A stretch of 64,000 nt of DNA, from NCBI RefSeq assembly GCF_902167145.1, contig NC_001666.2:23501-87500 (forward strand). Reading direction: 5' to 3'. Origin of the DNA: Zea mays (taxonomy: Eukaryota > Streptophyta > Magnoliopsida > Poales > Poaceae). This document shows positions 28,718 through 46,053 of this stretch, one piece after another (within the stretch, counting starts at the first letter, position 1; each line of letters opens with the position of its first letter). The position numbers were made by a program, and so were the translations under genes. The notes under the pieces were generated by a model. It saw only the letters and a program-made list of their open reading frames with translations. It did not search any database and had not been told where the DNA came from.

Positions 28718-29657
28718 AAATGTACTCCCATTAATGTGGAATAGGCGGAACTGAATTAGTCAATTCAAGTTGACATTGTCAATTTATCCAGAACTTCTCT
28801 CTTTTCCTCGGTGAAACAAGAATCTGTTTTGCTCAAACCAAAGGCAAGGAGCGCTTACTTTAGCCTTTATTTCTTTTGTGATATGTCTTCCTTAAGGATT
28901 CATCCAATGTAATCCCCACTTCCCTTCTTTTTGATTTCCCTTCTATTTAGATATGATATAGACCTAATTCTTATACAAAGAAAACTCTTTCGCTTCACTT
29001 TGTCTCACTTTCTCTAGAATCTCTAGAAAAAAGAATTGCTCTACCCTTTATTTAATGATAGTCAGAGACTATTAAATAAAAAAGAAAATACTTACTACTA
29101 ATTGGATTAGAACCTAATTAAAATAGGATGATTAATATATATTAAAATAGGATGATTAATATATACATCCTAATGAGGAGTAATACTAAAAAAAAGAACT
29201 CTATTTCAGAATTATGAAACAGAATATCCTGTTTTATTATTTACTCTTTCTTTTTTTTTTTCTTTCGATTTTTTCTATTTTATTTAAAGTGGATCGATTT
29301 AGATAATGTATATGATAGTAATATACTTCAAATAAAATAGGAATTCGCAAAATGGAGAAAATCGTTGCAGTCATTATAGGAAAGTATGGGAAGACTTAGA
29401 GCATATCCTATTTAAAGGAGGATGAAATTCAAATCAGGTAAGGGATCCTTCCTTCTATTGATTTGATCAAAATTCTTTTTTCTTTTCCTGTCTCTCTGAT
29501 TTGCGTTTCGATGAATGAGCCTATGGTAATGCTTTTATCTCTATTCTATGGCGCAATCGACCATCGAGTCTATAAACAAGTACTAAATAAGGAAAAGAAA
29601 ACTATACTAAAGGAAACATAAGATATCCATCCTAAAATGGAAAAAAGACGTATATAT
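28718..29657. other. ndhC-trnV spacer with a 24-bp tandem repeat
   Basis: 940 bases of AT-rich DNA. A 24-base unit starting ATTAAAATAGGATG is present twice, at 29117-29140 and 29141-29164. No conserved gene is seen. The ndhC promoter should lie here. Confidence 0.65.
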
Positions 29658-30334
29658 TAGGGCTATACGGATTCGAACCGTAGACCTTCTCGGTAAAACA
29701 GATCAAACAGATTATTATCGAAATGATTCGAACTGTTTCAAAGACCCAACATGCATTTTTCTGCATTGGGCTCTTTCATCAACTAATGTAAAGATCAGTT
29801 AATTCGCCATAGTTTTTCTTTAGGGAAAGATAATAAGATGGCTCCCTGTGCTCTGATTGATTATTTGTCTTATGATCTATCTAGGAACAATACCAAAGTG
29901 TTTCAAAGGAGGATTACCTTGACTTAGGTCGCCTCCGGCCTAAATTAAATCAACCTAAGTGAAATGGAGTCTCTATCGTTCCGCTGCAAGAGTTTACTAT
30001 GAGACTTCATACACCTTAAAGTTCATAGAACGAAAAGAAGTTTTTTGGAGGCCCTTATCCTCATTACGCCTAGCATTGAGTGGGCTGGATATTTACCTTA
30101 TCAACTAGCAAATCAATAGGAGTTCTATTTGAGTAAGCACCTTAATTGGCACCTGAATCGGACTGAACCAGCTGTTTGTCATTGTCAGGCTACTGTTCTT
30201 CTATTCTTTCGAATCCATGAAGTAAGACATTGATTTTGCAACAAGGTCAATTATGTTCATTGCATAATAAGTTCCCTTGAAAAGCATTGGCGCACGTGTA
30301 AACGAGTTGCTCTACCGAACTGAGCTATAGCCCT
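29658..30334 (-). tRNA. trnV-UAC: tRNA-Val (UAC), interrupted by a group II intron
   Basis: Minus strand. The 5' exon is 30296-30334 (39 nt, AGGGCTATAGCTCAGTTCGG..., reaching the TAC anticodon) and the 3' exon is 29658-29692 (35 nt, ending ATAGCCCTA). The joined 74-nt tRNA folds with an intact acceptor stem. The intron (29693-30295, 603 nt) starts GTGCG, as group II introns do. Confidence 0.95.
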
Positions 30335-30519
30335 TGTCAGAGATATCTTAACATATAGATAATTTCTTGTCAAGATGAATATTCTCTAATGCCAGAGGAT
30401 ATCCCTTTGATCCGTTTACTATATAACATAACATACCAATAACGGAGCGGTATTGCTTATAAAAAGGATTCAATCTATAATCGATCGAAGTAATGGGGCT
30501 TCTTTTGTGGTGATAAATT

Positions 30520-30592
30520 GCCTACTTAACTCAGTGGTTAGAGTATTGCTTTCATACGGCGGGAGTCATTGGTTCAAATCCAATAGTAGGTA
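30520..30592 (+). tRNA. trnM-CAU: tRNA-Met (CAU), elongator
   Basis: 73-nt tRNA starting GCCTACTTAACTCAGTGG with anticodon CAT in GCTTTCATACGGC and ending ATAGTAGGTA. The acceptor strand pairs fully. Its location next to atpE is standard for the elongator. It is followed directly by a short GGTA tandem repeat that extends its 3' end sequence. Confidence 0.96.
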
Positions 30593-30596
30593 GGTA

Positions 30597-30660
30597 GGTA
30601 GAAAAATTACTAGATAGCATTGGACTTACTTCGCTTCGCTATCTAATAACTTTTTCTACC
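30597..30660 (-). terminator. Imperfect hairpin downstream of atpE
   Basis: The arms 30597-30618 (GGTAGAAAAATTACTAGATAGC without its last two bases is under the motif limit) and 30638-30660 are near-complementary over about 22 bp, with a 19-base loop. It lies 48 bases beyond the atpE stop and 5 bases beyond trnM. It is a plausible 3' end stabiliser for the atpB-atpE transcript. That role is inferred from position. Confidence 0.6.
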
Positions 30661-30707
30661 CTTCTTTCCTTTTTCTTTGTATCAACGAAATCTTTGGATT
30701 GTCTTCA

Positions 30708-32710
<2,003 letters not shown>

Positions 32711-32917
32711 TCAAAAGGAAATGAATTAGTTAATTCAATAAAAAAGAAAAGGGGACTCGCACTTGATTTCGTTGCCCAAGCGAATCCCATTCAATCGTTT
32801 ACTTATGGAATGAATCCGTTGGAAAGTTCAATCCATTTTTTTCATATAAATTTCGCCTTTTGTGAAGGATCTGTGCCTACTCTACTTTCCTATCTAGGAC
32901 TTCGATATACAAAATAT

Positions 32918-32947
32918 ATACTACTGTGAAGCATAGATTGCTGTCAA
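32918..32947 (-). promoter_or_regulatory. Sigma70-type promoter of atpB
   Basis: On the minus strand, TTGACA (32942-32947) and TAGTAT (32918-32923) are separated by 18 bases, about 300 bases upstream of the atpB start. This agrees with the PEP promoter mapped upstream of atpB in other grasses as I recall it. Confidence 0.75.
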
Positions 32948-33037
32948 CAGAGAATTTTCTTAGTATTTAGGTATTTAGATTCAAAATATCAAAGGGGAAG
33001 AACTTTAAAAATTGTAAAATAAAGATTAGGGTTTGGG

Positions 33038-33067
33038 TTGCGCTATATCTATCAAAGAGTATACAAT
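33038..33067 (+). promoter_or_regulatory. PEP promoter of rbcL
   Basis: TTGCGC (33038-33043) and TACAAT (33062-33067) are spaced by 18 bases, about 305 bases upstream of the rbcL ATG. This is the highly conserved grass rbcL promoter recognised by plastid-encoded polymerase. It is divergent from the atpB promoter about 90 bases away. Confidence 0.88.
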
Positions 33068-33349
33068 AATGATGGATTTGGTGAATCAAATCACGGTTTA
33101 ATAACGAACCGTGTTAACTTACCATAACAACAACTCAATTCCTATCGAATTCCTATAGTAAAATTCCTATAGGATAGAACGTACACAGGGTGTATACATA
33201 AATGAATGAAACATATTACTTAACTTAAGCATACTCCTTTTTTTATTTAATGAGTTGATATTAATTAAATATCATTTTTTTTAGATTTTTGCAAAGGTTT
33301 CTTTCGCCTAATCCTATCGAGTTGTCCCTGTGCTTGTGTGAATTCTTAA

Positions 33350-34804
<1,455 letters not shown>

Positions 34805-34889
34805 AATAAAAAAAAAAGCAAAATAGAAAGAGAAAAAATAAGTTAAGAAATGCAGTAATTCTTCTTTATTCTTCTAATTGATTGCAATT

Positions 34890-34937
34890 CAATTCGGCTC
34901 AATCTTTTCTAAAAAAAAAAAAGACTGAGCCGAATTG
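34890..34937 (+). terminator. rbcL 3' stem-loop
   Basis: The arms CAATTCGGCTCAATCTT (34890-34906) and AAGACTGAGCCGAATTG (34921-34937) pair over 17 bp with one mismatch, around an A-rich loop. It lies 86 bases past the rbcL stop, the classic 3' inverted repeat that stabilises the mRNA end. Confidence 0.88.
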
Positions 34938-35062
34938 AAATAGATCTTGATACGATCATGAGACTTGACAAATCGAGATTCTTCTATTCTATATATCTAG
35001 AATATAGAAAGGTATAATACAATAAACAAATATAAATCAAAATATAGTATTATCGTACGATA

Positions 35063-35320
35063 ATGGAATCAAATACGCAGTATTTACAGAAAAGAGTCTT
35101 CGTTTATTGGGAAAGAATCAATATACTTTTAATGTCGAATCGGGATTCACTAAGACAGAAATAAAGCATTGGGTCGAACTCTTCTTTGGTGTTAAGGTAG
35201 TAGCTGTGAATAGCCATCGACTACCCGGAAAGGTAGAAGAATGGGACCTATTCTGGGACATACAATGCATTACAGACGTATGATCATTACCCTTCAACTG
35301 GGTATTCTATTCCACTTCTA
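35063..35320 (+). pseudogene. rpl23 (pseudo): rpl23 pseudogene
   Basis: 258 bases nearly identical to the functional rpl23 on the minus strand at 60933-61214, starting from the fifth base of that gene. I count three differences: a lost G in the AAAGGG run near 35230, one C-to-T change and one lost T near 35309-35313. The start codon context and the last codons are missing and the single-base deletions shift the frame. This is the known grass translocated copy between rbcL and psaI, at the place where accD lies in other angiosperms. Confidence 0.95.
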
Positions 35321-35692
35321 CTTTTTAAATTAAAGGGTATTCTGAAAGAGGTATTTCTTTTATTTTCACAATAGCTTTCTTTTGAATCCAATTTCAAGTT
35401 CGATTAGAAGGATAGAAAGGCGATGAGAATGGGAAAAGAAAAATAAAATATTTTATTTTAATGAGTTCCCCTTTTGAGTTCCCCTTTTTTGCAATTTTCT
35501 TATTATCAATTCCATTCATTTATTTTATAGAATACTTTTTTATTCTATATCTATAAAAAATCTTTATTTTGTAAACTAAAAAATACAATAGTCAATATTC
35601 CTTATAATAGATATACTTAATTATATCATAAGAATCTTAAGATATATTTCGAATAGATAGAAATAGTAAATTTGAATTGAGACACATATTCT
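35321..35692. other. Spacer between the rpl23 pseudogene and psaI
   Basis: 372 AT-rich bases. In most angiosperms the accD gene would lie in this interval; I see no recognisable accD remnant. A short direct duplication of GAGTTCCCCTTTT occurs at about 35463-35488. Confidence 0.65.
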
Positions 35693-35803
35693 ATGACAGA
35701 TTTTAACTTACCCTCTATTTTCGTACCTTTAGTAGGCTTAGTATTTCCGGCAATTGCAATGACTTCCTTATTTCTTTATGTGCAGAAAAATAAGATTGTC
35801 TAG
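35693..35803 (+). CDS. psaI: Photosystem I subunit VIII
   Basis: Small single-helix PSI subunit at the PsaL/PsaB edge, where it helps bind PsaL. 36 residues from ATG 35693: [20 protein letters not shown] followed by a hydrophobic stretch and ending QKNKIV. It is too short for routine gene finders, but identity and frame are clear. First of the psaI-ycf4-cemA-petA transcription group. Confidence 0.96.
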   Translation: MTDFNLPSIFVPLVGLVFPAIAMTSLFLYVQKNKIV

Positions 35804-36165
35804 AAACGACGGGGCCAAATTTTCTCAATGTATTTCCAGGATCATAATACAGATATTTTTTTGTGTAAGTACTATAATATGATAGGGTATGTAGCTCTTT
35901 CTACACACAAATGAAAAACGTCTATGGATGCAGATATAAGCTACGAGCATAAATGCATGCATATGCGTAGCCGACTATAGCGAGTTTTTTTTTTTAAGTG
36001 GATCCACTAATTTTTTTTGAATAGAAAGTCAATGTATCTAACCAATTATTTCACAGGAGTACTAGCTACTGAAGGCTATTTCAGAATCAAAAAAAGTAAA
36101 GTGAAAAATCATTTAGCTTATTCTCTCAATTTCAATTGACCGCTACTGGATTTAGTATATCTAAT
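35804..36165. other. psaI-ycf4 spacer
   Basis: 362 bases of non-coding AT-rich DNA. The ycf4 frame is open for 10 codons upstream of its ATG but without conservation. Confidence 0.6.
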
Positions 36166-36723
36166 ATGAATTGGCGATCAGAACACATATGGATAGAACT
36201 TCTAAAAGGTTCTCGAAAAAGAGGTAATTTTTTCTGGGCCTGTATTCTTTTTCTAGGTTCATTAGGATTCTTAGCGGTTGGGGCTTCCAGTTATCTTGGT
36301 AAGAATATGATATCTGTACTTCCATCTCAACAAATTCTTTTTTTTCCACAGGGGGTCGTGATGTCTTTCTACGGAATCGCGGGCCTATTCATTAGCTCCT
36401 ATTTGTGGTGCACTATTTTATGGAATGTAGGCAGTGGTTATGACCGATTCGATAGAAAAGAGGGAATAGTGTGCATTTTTCGTTGGGGATTCCCTGGAAT
36501 AAAACGTCGCATCTTCCTTCAATTCCTTGTGCGGGATATCCAATCAATTAGAATTCAGGTTAAAGAGGGTCTTTATCCTCGTCGTATCCTTTATATGGAA
36601 ATCCGGGGCCAGGGGGTCATTCCCTTGACTCGTACTGATGAGAAGTTTTTTACTCCACGAGAAATTGAACAAAAAGCTGCCGAATTGGCCTATTTCTTGC
36701 GTGTACCAATTGAAGTATTTTGA
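36166..36723 (+). CDS. ycf4: Photosystem I assembly protein Ycf4
   Basis: Thylakoid membrane factor assisting PSI assembly, 185 residues from ATG 36166 ([20 protein letters not shown]). Two transmembrane helices are visible at about residues 20-42 and 62-85, followed by a soluble domain with [16 protein letters not shown] and ending LRVPIEVF. Length equals the usual value. Earlier non-ATG codons in frame are ignored. Downstream of psaI and upstream of cemA on the same strand. Confidence 0.97.
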
Positions 36724-37745
<1,022 letters not shown>

Positions 37746-37960
37746 ACTCACTCATTTCATTTCCTAATATTAATCAAATTAGCATATTTCTTTTCTTCCT
37801 TTAGAAATAGAAAGAAAGCCCTTTTCCTTTTTAACCAAATTCTTTCTATTTCTACCTGCTCAAGGTATTCATCATTCTAGTACAACTATTGCAGTAGAAT
37901 GACAACAGACTCGTGTATAGGGAACTAGATTAGCTTAGCTACCTATCTAATTTATTGTAG

Positions 37961-38947
<987 letters not shown>

Positions 38948-39846
38948 ATCCTGGGATTTCTTACCATCAAGTGAGAAAAAAGCCTCGATTTCTGGAATTC
39001 CTTATTTCTATCTCATGCAAAAGAAGAGGATCCAAGGCAAAGACGAGAACAATAAAAGGAACAAGTCCTTTTAGGAGGAATTGTGGGTCTTCTTAATCCT
39101 CTATTGGGCACAAGAAAAAGGCTTTTTTGCCTTTTTCTTGTGTCGATTCTTCTTGTATCGAAGTAAGAATCATTTTTCTTCTTATTTGTTTTGTCAAAGA
39201 TTACTATTTATTCTTTATTCGGGTCTGTCTTTTGGACTTCCTTTGCTTAGGTTCGGGCGCGGTAGTGGACAAACAGAGGGAAAGAAGGTATGGCGGGGAC
39301 ACATTTCTTGTGAGCAAATAGAATTGCTTTACTTTTTGAATTAAGTTCAACTTTGAACTTACAGAAATTTTGTAAAAAAAAATCTATACCCTCCCATGGA
39401 AGGGTGGTTTTGATTTTTAGGCTAGTTGAGTAGTTTTGATTAAGGTTTTATTAGTTTATTTACTCTAAACTAAATCAACGATTTGCAGGATACTTCCTTC
39501 ATGGAATAAAATACTGGATCCTCTCCCCTCTTTCTTGTTGCTTCATAAGAGTGAATCCATTTTATGGGCGAAAGGCGGGGGCTTTAAATCGACCGATGGT
39601 TTGCTTCACTCACTAACATCATTAACAAACAAAAGAATAAATGGAGGGATTCCAACCATCAGAGCAAAGGTTTTCTCTTTGTTATTTTTACAAATAGAAA
39701 TAGGTAACCAATTTCTAGATTATGGAACAAAACCGCGTTATAACAATAAGAATTCCGCGGGCCCTTTCCGCTCTAATCAGATAAAGGGGAGTAAGGACCC
39801 GCTAAGTTCCTACTTTTTCATGTTTACAATCTGGATCCTCCGATTA
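38948..39846. other. petA-psbJ spacer
   Basis: 899 bases between convergent petA (+) and psbJ (-). Contains the petA 3' hairpin at 39109-39142. A 105-codon frame at 39535 opens with TTG, ends in psbJ antisense and is not conserved. Confidence 0.7.
39109..39142 (+). terminator. petA 3' stem-loop
   Basis: A perfect 14-bp stem (CACAAGAAAAAGGC at 39109-39122 with GCCTTTTTCTTGTG at 39129-39142) closes a loop of six T. It lies about 160 bases after the petA stop and probably defines the 3' end of the petA transcript. Confidence 0.8.
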
Positions 39847-39969
39847 CTATAGAGATGAACCCAATCCAGAATACGAACCGTAAAAGAAAAAACCTATTAA
39901 ACCAATCACAAGAATACCAGTTACAGTACCTATCAGCCAAAGAGGAATTCTTCCAGTAGTATCGGCCAT
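39847..39969 (-). CDS. psbJ: Photosystem II subunit J
   Basis: Single-helix PSII protein near cytochrome b559 that influences plastoquinone exchange. 40 residues from ATG 39969: [20 protein letters not shown], then a hydrophobic helix and the end [15 protein letters not shown] precedes the start by about 12 bases. Last gene of the psbE-psbF-psbL-psbJ operon on the minus strand. Confidence 0.97.
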   Translation of the reverse strand: MADTTGRIPLWLIGTVTGILVIGLIGFFFYGSYSGLGSSL

Positions 39970-40094
39970 TTCCCCTACTTTCCTCCACATTTTCTCAAGT
40001 GGTCATGCTAGAGACAAAAACAGTCATGGATAGTTATAAAGATGGTATCCTTCCAAATGGGATAAGAGAATTCTTACTACTCTCTTTCTTTCTC

Positions 40095-41947
<1,853 letters not shown>

Positions 41948-42050
41948 AATGAATTGAATAGAAGAATCTTTCTTTTGGATTCTTGGTATTCTAGACTCTT
42001 TTCCACACTAATTACCAATTCTTTTCTTGGTCATTGAGATTCGTGGGTAG

Positions 42051-42224
<174 letters not shown>

Positions 42225-42246
42225 TTGAGTAATATTTCTTTTTTGA

Positions 42247-42277
42247 TTGACCTCCTCTCTGGTCTGGAGGAGGTCAA
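42247..42277 (+). terminator. petG 3' stem-loop
   Basis: A perfect 11-bp stem (TTGACCTCCTC with GAGGAGGTCAA) and a 9-base loop start 23 bases after the petG stop. This is a typical plastid mRNA 3' end hairpin. Confidence 0.85.
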
Positions 42278-42344
42278 ATTGGAGTTGCAATTCTACTTTG
42301 TTTTTTTTTAAGTTATTTTAGTTTCGACATAAGATATATGGAAT

Positions 42345-42418
42345 CACGCTCTGTAGGATTTGAACCTACGACATCGGGTTTTGGAGACCCGCGTTCTACC
42401 AAACTGAACTAAGAGCGC
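42345..42418 (-). tRNA. trnW-CCA: tRNA-Trp (CCA)
   Basis: 74-nt cloverleaf on the minus strand starting GCGCTCTTAGTTCAGTTTGG with anticodon CCA in GGTCTCCAAAACC and ending CTACAGAGCGTG. Located between petG and trnP as usual. Confidence 0.97.
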
Positions 42419-42555
42419 TTTCAAAACAAAAAAAAAAAGAAAATCCTTTTCTATTCCTAACGTGTCTCACGTCCGTATAGTATCCACAAATTCAAGTTAT
42501 ACCCACTTTAATCGATCTCCCCACTACTGCCCATAACGAAGAGAGAATTAATAGG

Positions 42556-42629
42556 TAGGGATGACAGGATTTGAACCTGTGACATTTTGTACCCAAAACA
42601 AACGCGCTACCAAGCTGCGCTACATCCCT
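42556..42629 (-). tRNA. trnP-UGG: tRNA-Pro (UGG)
   Basis: 74-nt cloverleaf on the minus strand starting AGGGATGTAGCGCAGCTTGG with anticodon TGG in GTTTTGGGTAC and the T-arm CAGGTTCAAATCCTG, ending CATCCCTA. Confidence 0.97.
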
Positions 42630-43012
42630 TTTCCAAATTGTTGTACAATGCCATTGTACACAATTCCTTTCTTGTTTTCCACATCGTAATTTTCTTCTAT
42701 TTCTTTATCCATATAGAACTTTCTTGTCATTTCTTGTTTTTGGTCTCATATAAGTCAAGGAAGGGGTATAAACTAAAATCCAGTCAAATTTCACCTATAA
42801 AAGAAAGACTACTATTCCTTAGTAATGTATAGGAAGAAGGGGTCATCTTTTTTAGGGATAGGAAAATCTCGTCTATACGGTTCATTCTATATATATATAA
42901 TATTTATTTTGTTTTTTTAGTTAGGAATTTCGCCTAAACAAAAGAAATACAAAGGATCTTGGGCAAGAGTATCTGATCATATATGTATTCCAATACGGAA
43001 GGAGGATTTTCA
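42630..43012. other. trnP-psaJ spacer
   Basis: 383 bases of non-coding DNA. A good ribosome-binding site (GGAAGGAGG) lies just ahead of psaJ. I see nothing else. Confidence 0.6.
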
Positions 43013-43141
43013 ATGCGGGATATAAAAACATATCTCTCTGTAGCACCCGTGCTAAGTACTCTATGGTTTGGGGCTTTAGCAGGTTTATTGATAGAAATCA
43101 ATCGTTTATTCCCAGATGCTTTGTCATTCCCTTTTTTTTAA
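43013..43141 (+). CDS. psaJ: Photosystem I subunit IX
   Basis: Single-helix PSI subunit near PsaF, 42 residues from ATG 43013: [20 protein letters not shown], helix, then [18 protein letters not shown] lies about 9 bases upstream. First of psaJ-rpl33-rps18 on the plus strand. Confidence 0.97.
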
Positions 43142-43497
43142 TTATAGTTATTCCTATGCGAGAGATAGAATTCTTCGTGACATGACGAAAATTCCCCCTT
43201 TTTGAATTCTTTTTTAGTATATGAAGCAAAAAGAAAGAAAAGATGGATAAGGATTGTATTCTTTAATTATTTCTCTATGTTTTATTACTTAATTTACGAA
43301 TTTCAAAAATTTTGTATTCTATTGGATTGGATTTGTTCGAGAATTCGAAGAATTACAACAAAATCTTTAGAAATCACATTTTTAGTTAGGAACTTCTATG
43401 GATTTTATTCTTCTTCTTTTCTTTGGATCCAAAATAGAAGAATAAAAGAATAGGTATAAGAATTAAGTTAAGTCGATCCAAAAAGGAAAGGAGGTTC
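43142..43497. other. psaJ-rpl33 spacer
   Basis: 356 bases of non-coding DNA ending in the Shine-Dalgarno sequence AAAGGAGG just before rpl33. An 83-codon frame at 43202 is low-complexity and not conserved. Confidence 0.6.
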
Positions 43498-43698
43498 ATG
43501 GCCAAGGGCAAAGATGTTAGAATCCGAGTTATTTTGGAATGTATTAGTTGTGTTCGAAAGGGTACCAATAAGGAATCGACGGGGATTTCTAGATATAGTA
43601 CTCAAAAGAATCGCCACAATACGCCCGGACAATTAGAATTAAGAAAATTTTGTCGTTATTGTCGCAAGCATACCACTCATAATGAAATAAAGAAATAG
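43498..43698 (+). CDS. rpl33: 50S ribosomal protein L33
   Basis: Large-subunit protein bL33, 66 residues from ATG 43498 ([20 protein letters not shown]), which is preceded by AAAGGAGGTTC. Cysteine pairs CISC and CRYC form the zinc-ribbon-like fold. It precedes rps18 on the same strand. Confidence 0.97.
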
Positions 43699-44031
43699 GA
43701 GCATCGTGTGTTCGATTTTTCCAAAGAACAGAAAGAGTAAGAACTTCTTATTAAATATATAGAACATAGATAGAATACTAAATACAAATCAACTCATCTG
43801 ATTTTAGGTAGATATTATTTCATATGTATAGAGGGTTTTTATTTTTATATATTTGGATTTTTTATATTTTTATATAGTATATTTTGATTTAATCAATTTA
43901 TATAGTATATTTTGATTTAATCAAATAATATATGGACCAAAGAAAGACTACTTCTTCTGGTTCTGGATCAAAAATTAATAAAAGAAAGAAATCCATTTTT
44001 TTTTTTCAAATTTTAAAATAAGGAATAAATC
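43699..44031. other. rpl33-rps18 spacer with a 28-bp tandem repeat
   Basis: 333 bases, over 75 percent A+T by eye. A 28-base unit starting TTTATATAGTATATTTTG occurs twice in perfect tandem at 43869-43896 and 43897-43924. Confidence 0.75.
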
Positions 44032-44544
44032 ATGTATATATCTAAACAACCTTTTCGTAAATCTAAGCAACCCTTTCGTAAATCCAAACAAACTTTTCAT
44101 AAATCTAAGCAACCTTTTCGTAAATTCAAACAACCTTTTCGTAAATCTAAGCAACCTTTTCGTAAATCCAAACAACCTTTTCGTAGGCGTTCTCGAATAG
44201 GCCCGGGGGATCGAATTGATTATAGAAACATGAGTTTAATTAATCGATTTATTAGTGAACAAGGAAAAATATTATCTAGACGAATAAATAGATTAACCTT
44301 GAAACAACAACGATTAATTACTCTTGCTATAAAACAGGCTCGTATTTTATCTTTCTTACCATTTCGTAACTATGAGAATGAGAAGCAATTTCAAGCCCAG
44401 GCAATTTCAATAATTACTGGTCCTAGACACAGAAAAAATAGACATATTCCTCAATTAACACAAAAGTTCAATTCCAATCGAAACTTAAGAAACTCCAACC
44501 AGAATTTAAGAAACAACAATCGAAACTTAAGTTCCGATTGTTGA
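44032..44544 (+). CDS. rps18: 30S ribosomal protein S18 with heptapeptide repeats
   Basis: Small-subunit protein bS18, 170 residues from ATG 44032. The conserved core ([20 protein letters not shown] and the following helix) lies in the middle. The N-terminal region, about residues 4-51, is seven tandem copies of a heptapeptide close to SKQPFRK, and the C-terminal tail is Asn/Arg-rich with repeats of NRNLRNSN type. Most non-grass RPS18 proteins are near 100 residues, so both ends are expanded in grasses. The repeats are in frame and presumably extend into rRNA or the ribosome surface. Confidence 0.97.
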   Translation: MYISKQPFRKSKQPFRKSKQTFHKSKQPFRKFKQPFRKSKQPFRKSKQPFRRRSRIGPGDRIDYRNMSLINRFISEQGKILSRRINRLTLKQQRLITLAIKQARILSFLPFRNYENEKQFQAQAISIITGPRHRKNRHIPQLTQKFNSNRNLRNSNQNLRNNNRNLSSDC

Positions 44545-44767
44545 TGTTTTATTCGAAAGACTCAGACTCATATATAAAGTAAAGTAATCCAATTTGGATT
44601 CTTGTGTTTGTTATAAGAAAGAAAAATGGGAAAAAATAAATAGTTTTTTTATTTATTGCAACATGCTCGTCGATTCCTACCACTTAATCTTAATTTATTG
44701 TATCTTCCCGGAGTTCCCTCTCCGGGAATTCGGTTTTAATTATTCCTGTATATTACTTTTTTATCCT

Positions 44768-45127
44768 TTAATTGATGATCCTTATTTTATTGGAAATCGT
44801 GTAAAGATTATTTGGATTTGATACAGCTACTTGTGCAAGCATTTTACGATTAAGAATCAATTCCTTCTTGGACAGATTGTGTATTAATTTACTATAACTA
44901 TTGAATACGTTATATACCCGTGTTGCTGCGTTTATCCGAGTGATCCACAAACGACGAAAATCCCTCTTTTGCCTGCCTCTATCTCGATGAGAAGAAACAA
45001 AAGCTCTTCTTACTTGTTGAGTAATCACTCGATTAAGTCTTAAATGAGCCCCCCTAAAGTTTGAGGCAAATGAACGCATTTTTGTTCGTCGTCTCCGAGC
45101 TATATATCCTCGCGGAACTCTGGTCAT
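44768..45127 (-). CDS. rpl20: 50S ribosomal protein L20
   Basis: Large-subunit assembly protein bL20, 119 residues, minus strand, ATG 45127 ([20 protein letters not shown]). Highly basic, with the conserved helical segment [20 protein letters not shown]. Codon 103 (Ser, in [10 protein letters not shown]) is an editing site in maize as I recall (Ser to Leu). Convergent with rps18. Confidence 0.97.
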   Translation of the reverse strand: MTRVPRGYIARRRRTKMRSFASNFRGAHLRLNRVITQQVRRAFVSSHRDRGRQKRDFRRLWITRINAATRVYNVFNSYSKLIHNLSKKELILNRKMLAQVAVSNPNNLYTISNKIRIIN

Positions 45128-45806
45128 TGAATCAAATTAACCTTAATGAATAACTAATGATTTCTCTTCTTTTAACCCTCTTTTTTCCCATTAATAACTA
45201 AACGGATTATTCCGATATATAAAATATTAATTCCAATGGCTTTTGCTACTATAACCTTCCCAACCACGATTTTTTATTCTATTTAGTTATTTCGCATAGA
45301 AATAACAAATTCTAACGATACTAAAAAAACAGTGGGTTCCATCGTTTTTATGGTTCCCTTTTAAACGGCGAGGCCCTCTCTATACACCGGAGCCCTTTCT
45401 TTCATCAAAAGGTATTGTGAACTTGTATAGTTCACATTCTTTGGCTCTACCTATCCATTATAGAGTAAATAACTCTTTTCACAATAAGAGTTATTCATAC
45501 AGTGACGGTATTTAATTATGAAAGTTGCTAAGTAGCTGACCCTTTAGTCCGGTTCTTTTAAGATAAAGGAGCATAAGCCTTTTTCTTTTTAATTACTATT
45601 TCCTCCGCTTAATGGATACCATTTGTTACCAATGGGGAATTGCTTCTTCCAATCTAGATGATTGGATTTGCACCAAAGGAAACCATAAATTCCATATACC
45701 ATAGAAATCTTAGGATAGAGCTTCTCTATCCTATTCATTGGTACCGATCATGGATACTTCAAAAATTTTATTATTTGTTTGAACTCATGATCTGAACGAG
45801 TCGCAC
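45128..45806. other. rpl20-rps12 spacer with trans-intron start
   Basis: 679 bases. The right end, from 45806 leftwards on the minus strand, begins GTGCGACTC and is the 5' half of the split (trans-spliced) group II intron of rps12. No other gene is seen. Confidence 0.75.
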
Positions 45807-45920
45807 ATACACCCTAGCACATGTTCCTCGACGCTGAGGACATCCCTTAAGCGCGGCCGATTTTCTAGCATTTCGTATTGGCTGTCTTGCATTTCTAATA
45901 AGTTGTTTAACCGTTGGCAT
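45807..45920 (-). CDS. rps12: 30S ribosomal protein S12, first exon (trans-spliced)
   Basis: 114-nt 5' exon encoding the first 38 residues of uS12: [20 protein letters not shown], then [13 protein letters not shown]. The exon ends at a group II GTGCGAC boundary. The remaining exons lie in the inverted repeat, outside this window, and are joined by trans-splicing, so the gene here is one piece of a split gene. uS12 lines the decoding centre. Confidence 0.97.
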
Positions 45921-46053
45921 GTCGTATGTATATATAAAATGGATTGGTTTAGATCGATCTTAACCTGATGATTCATCATCATGAAGTATTTCTATTTTCT
46001 ATAGCATAAAACCCGAATTTAGGTTTGAGATAAATTTACAAGAAATCCACCCA

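Noticed and set aside
39535..39852. 105-codon plus-strand frame in the petA-psbJ spacer
   Set aside because: It starts with TTG, has no ribosome-binding site, runs antisense into psbJ and resembles no protein I know.
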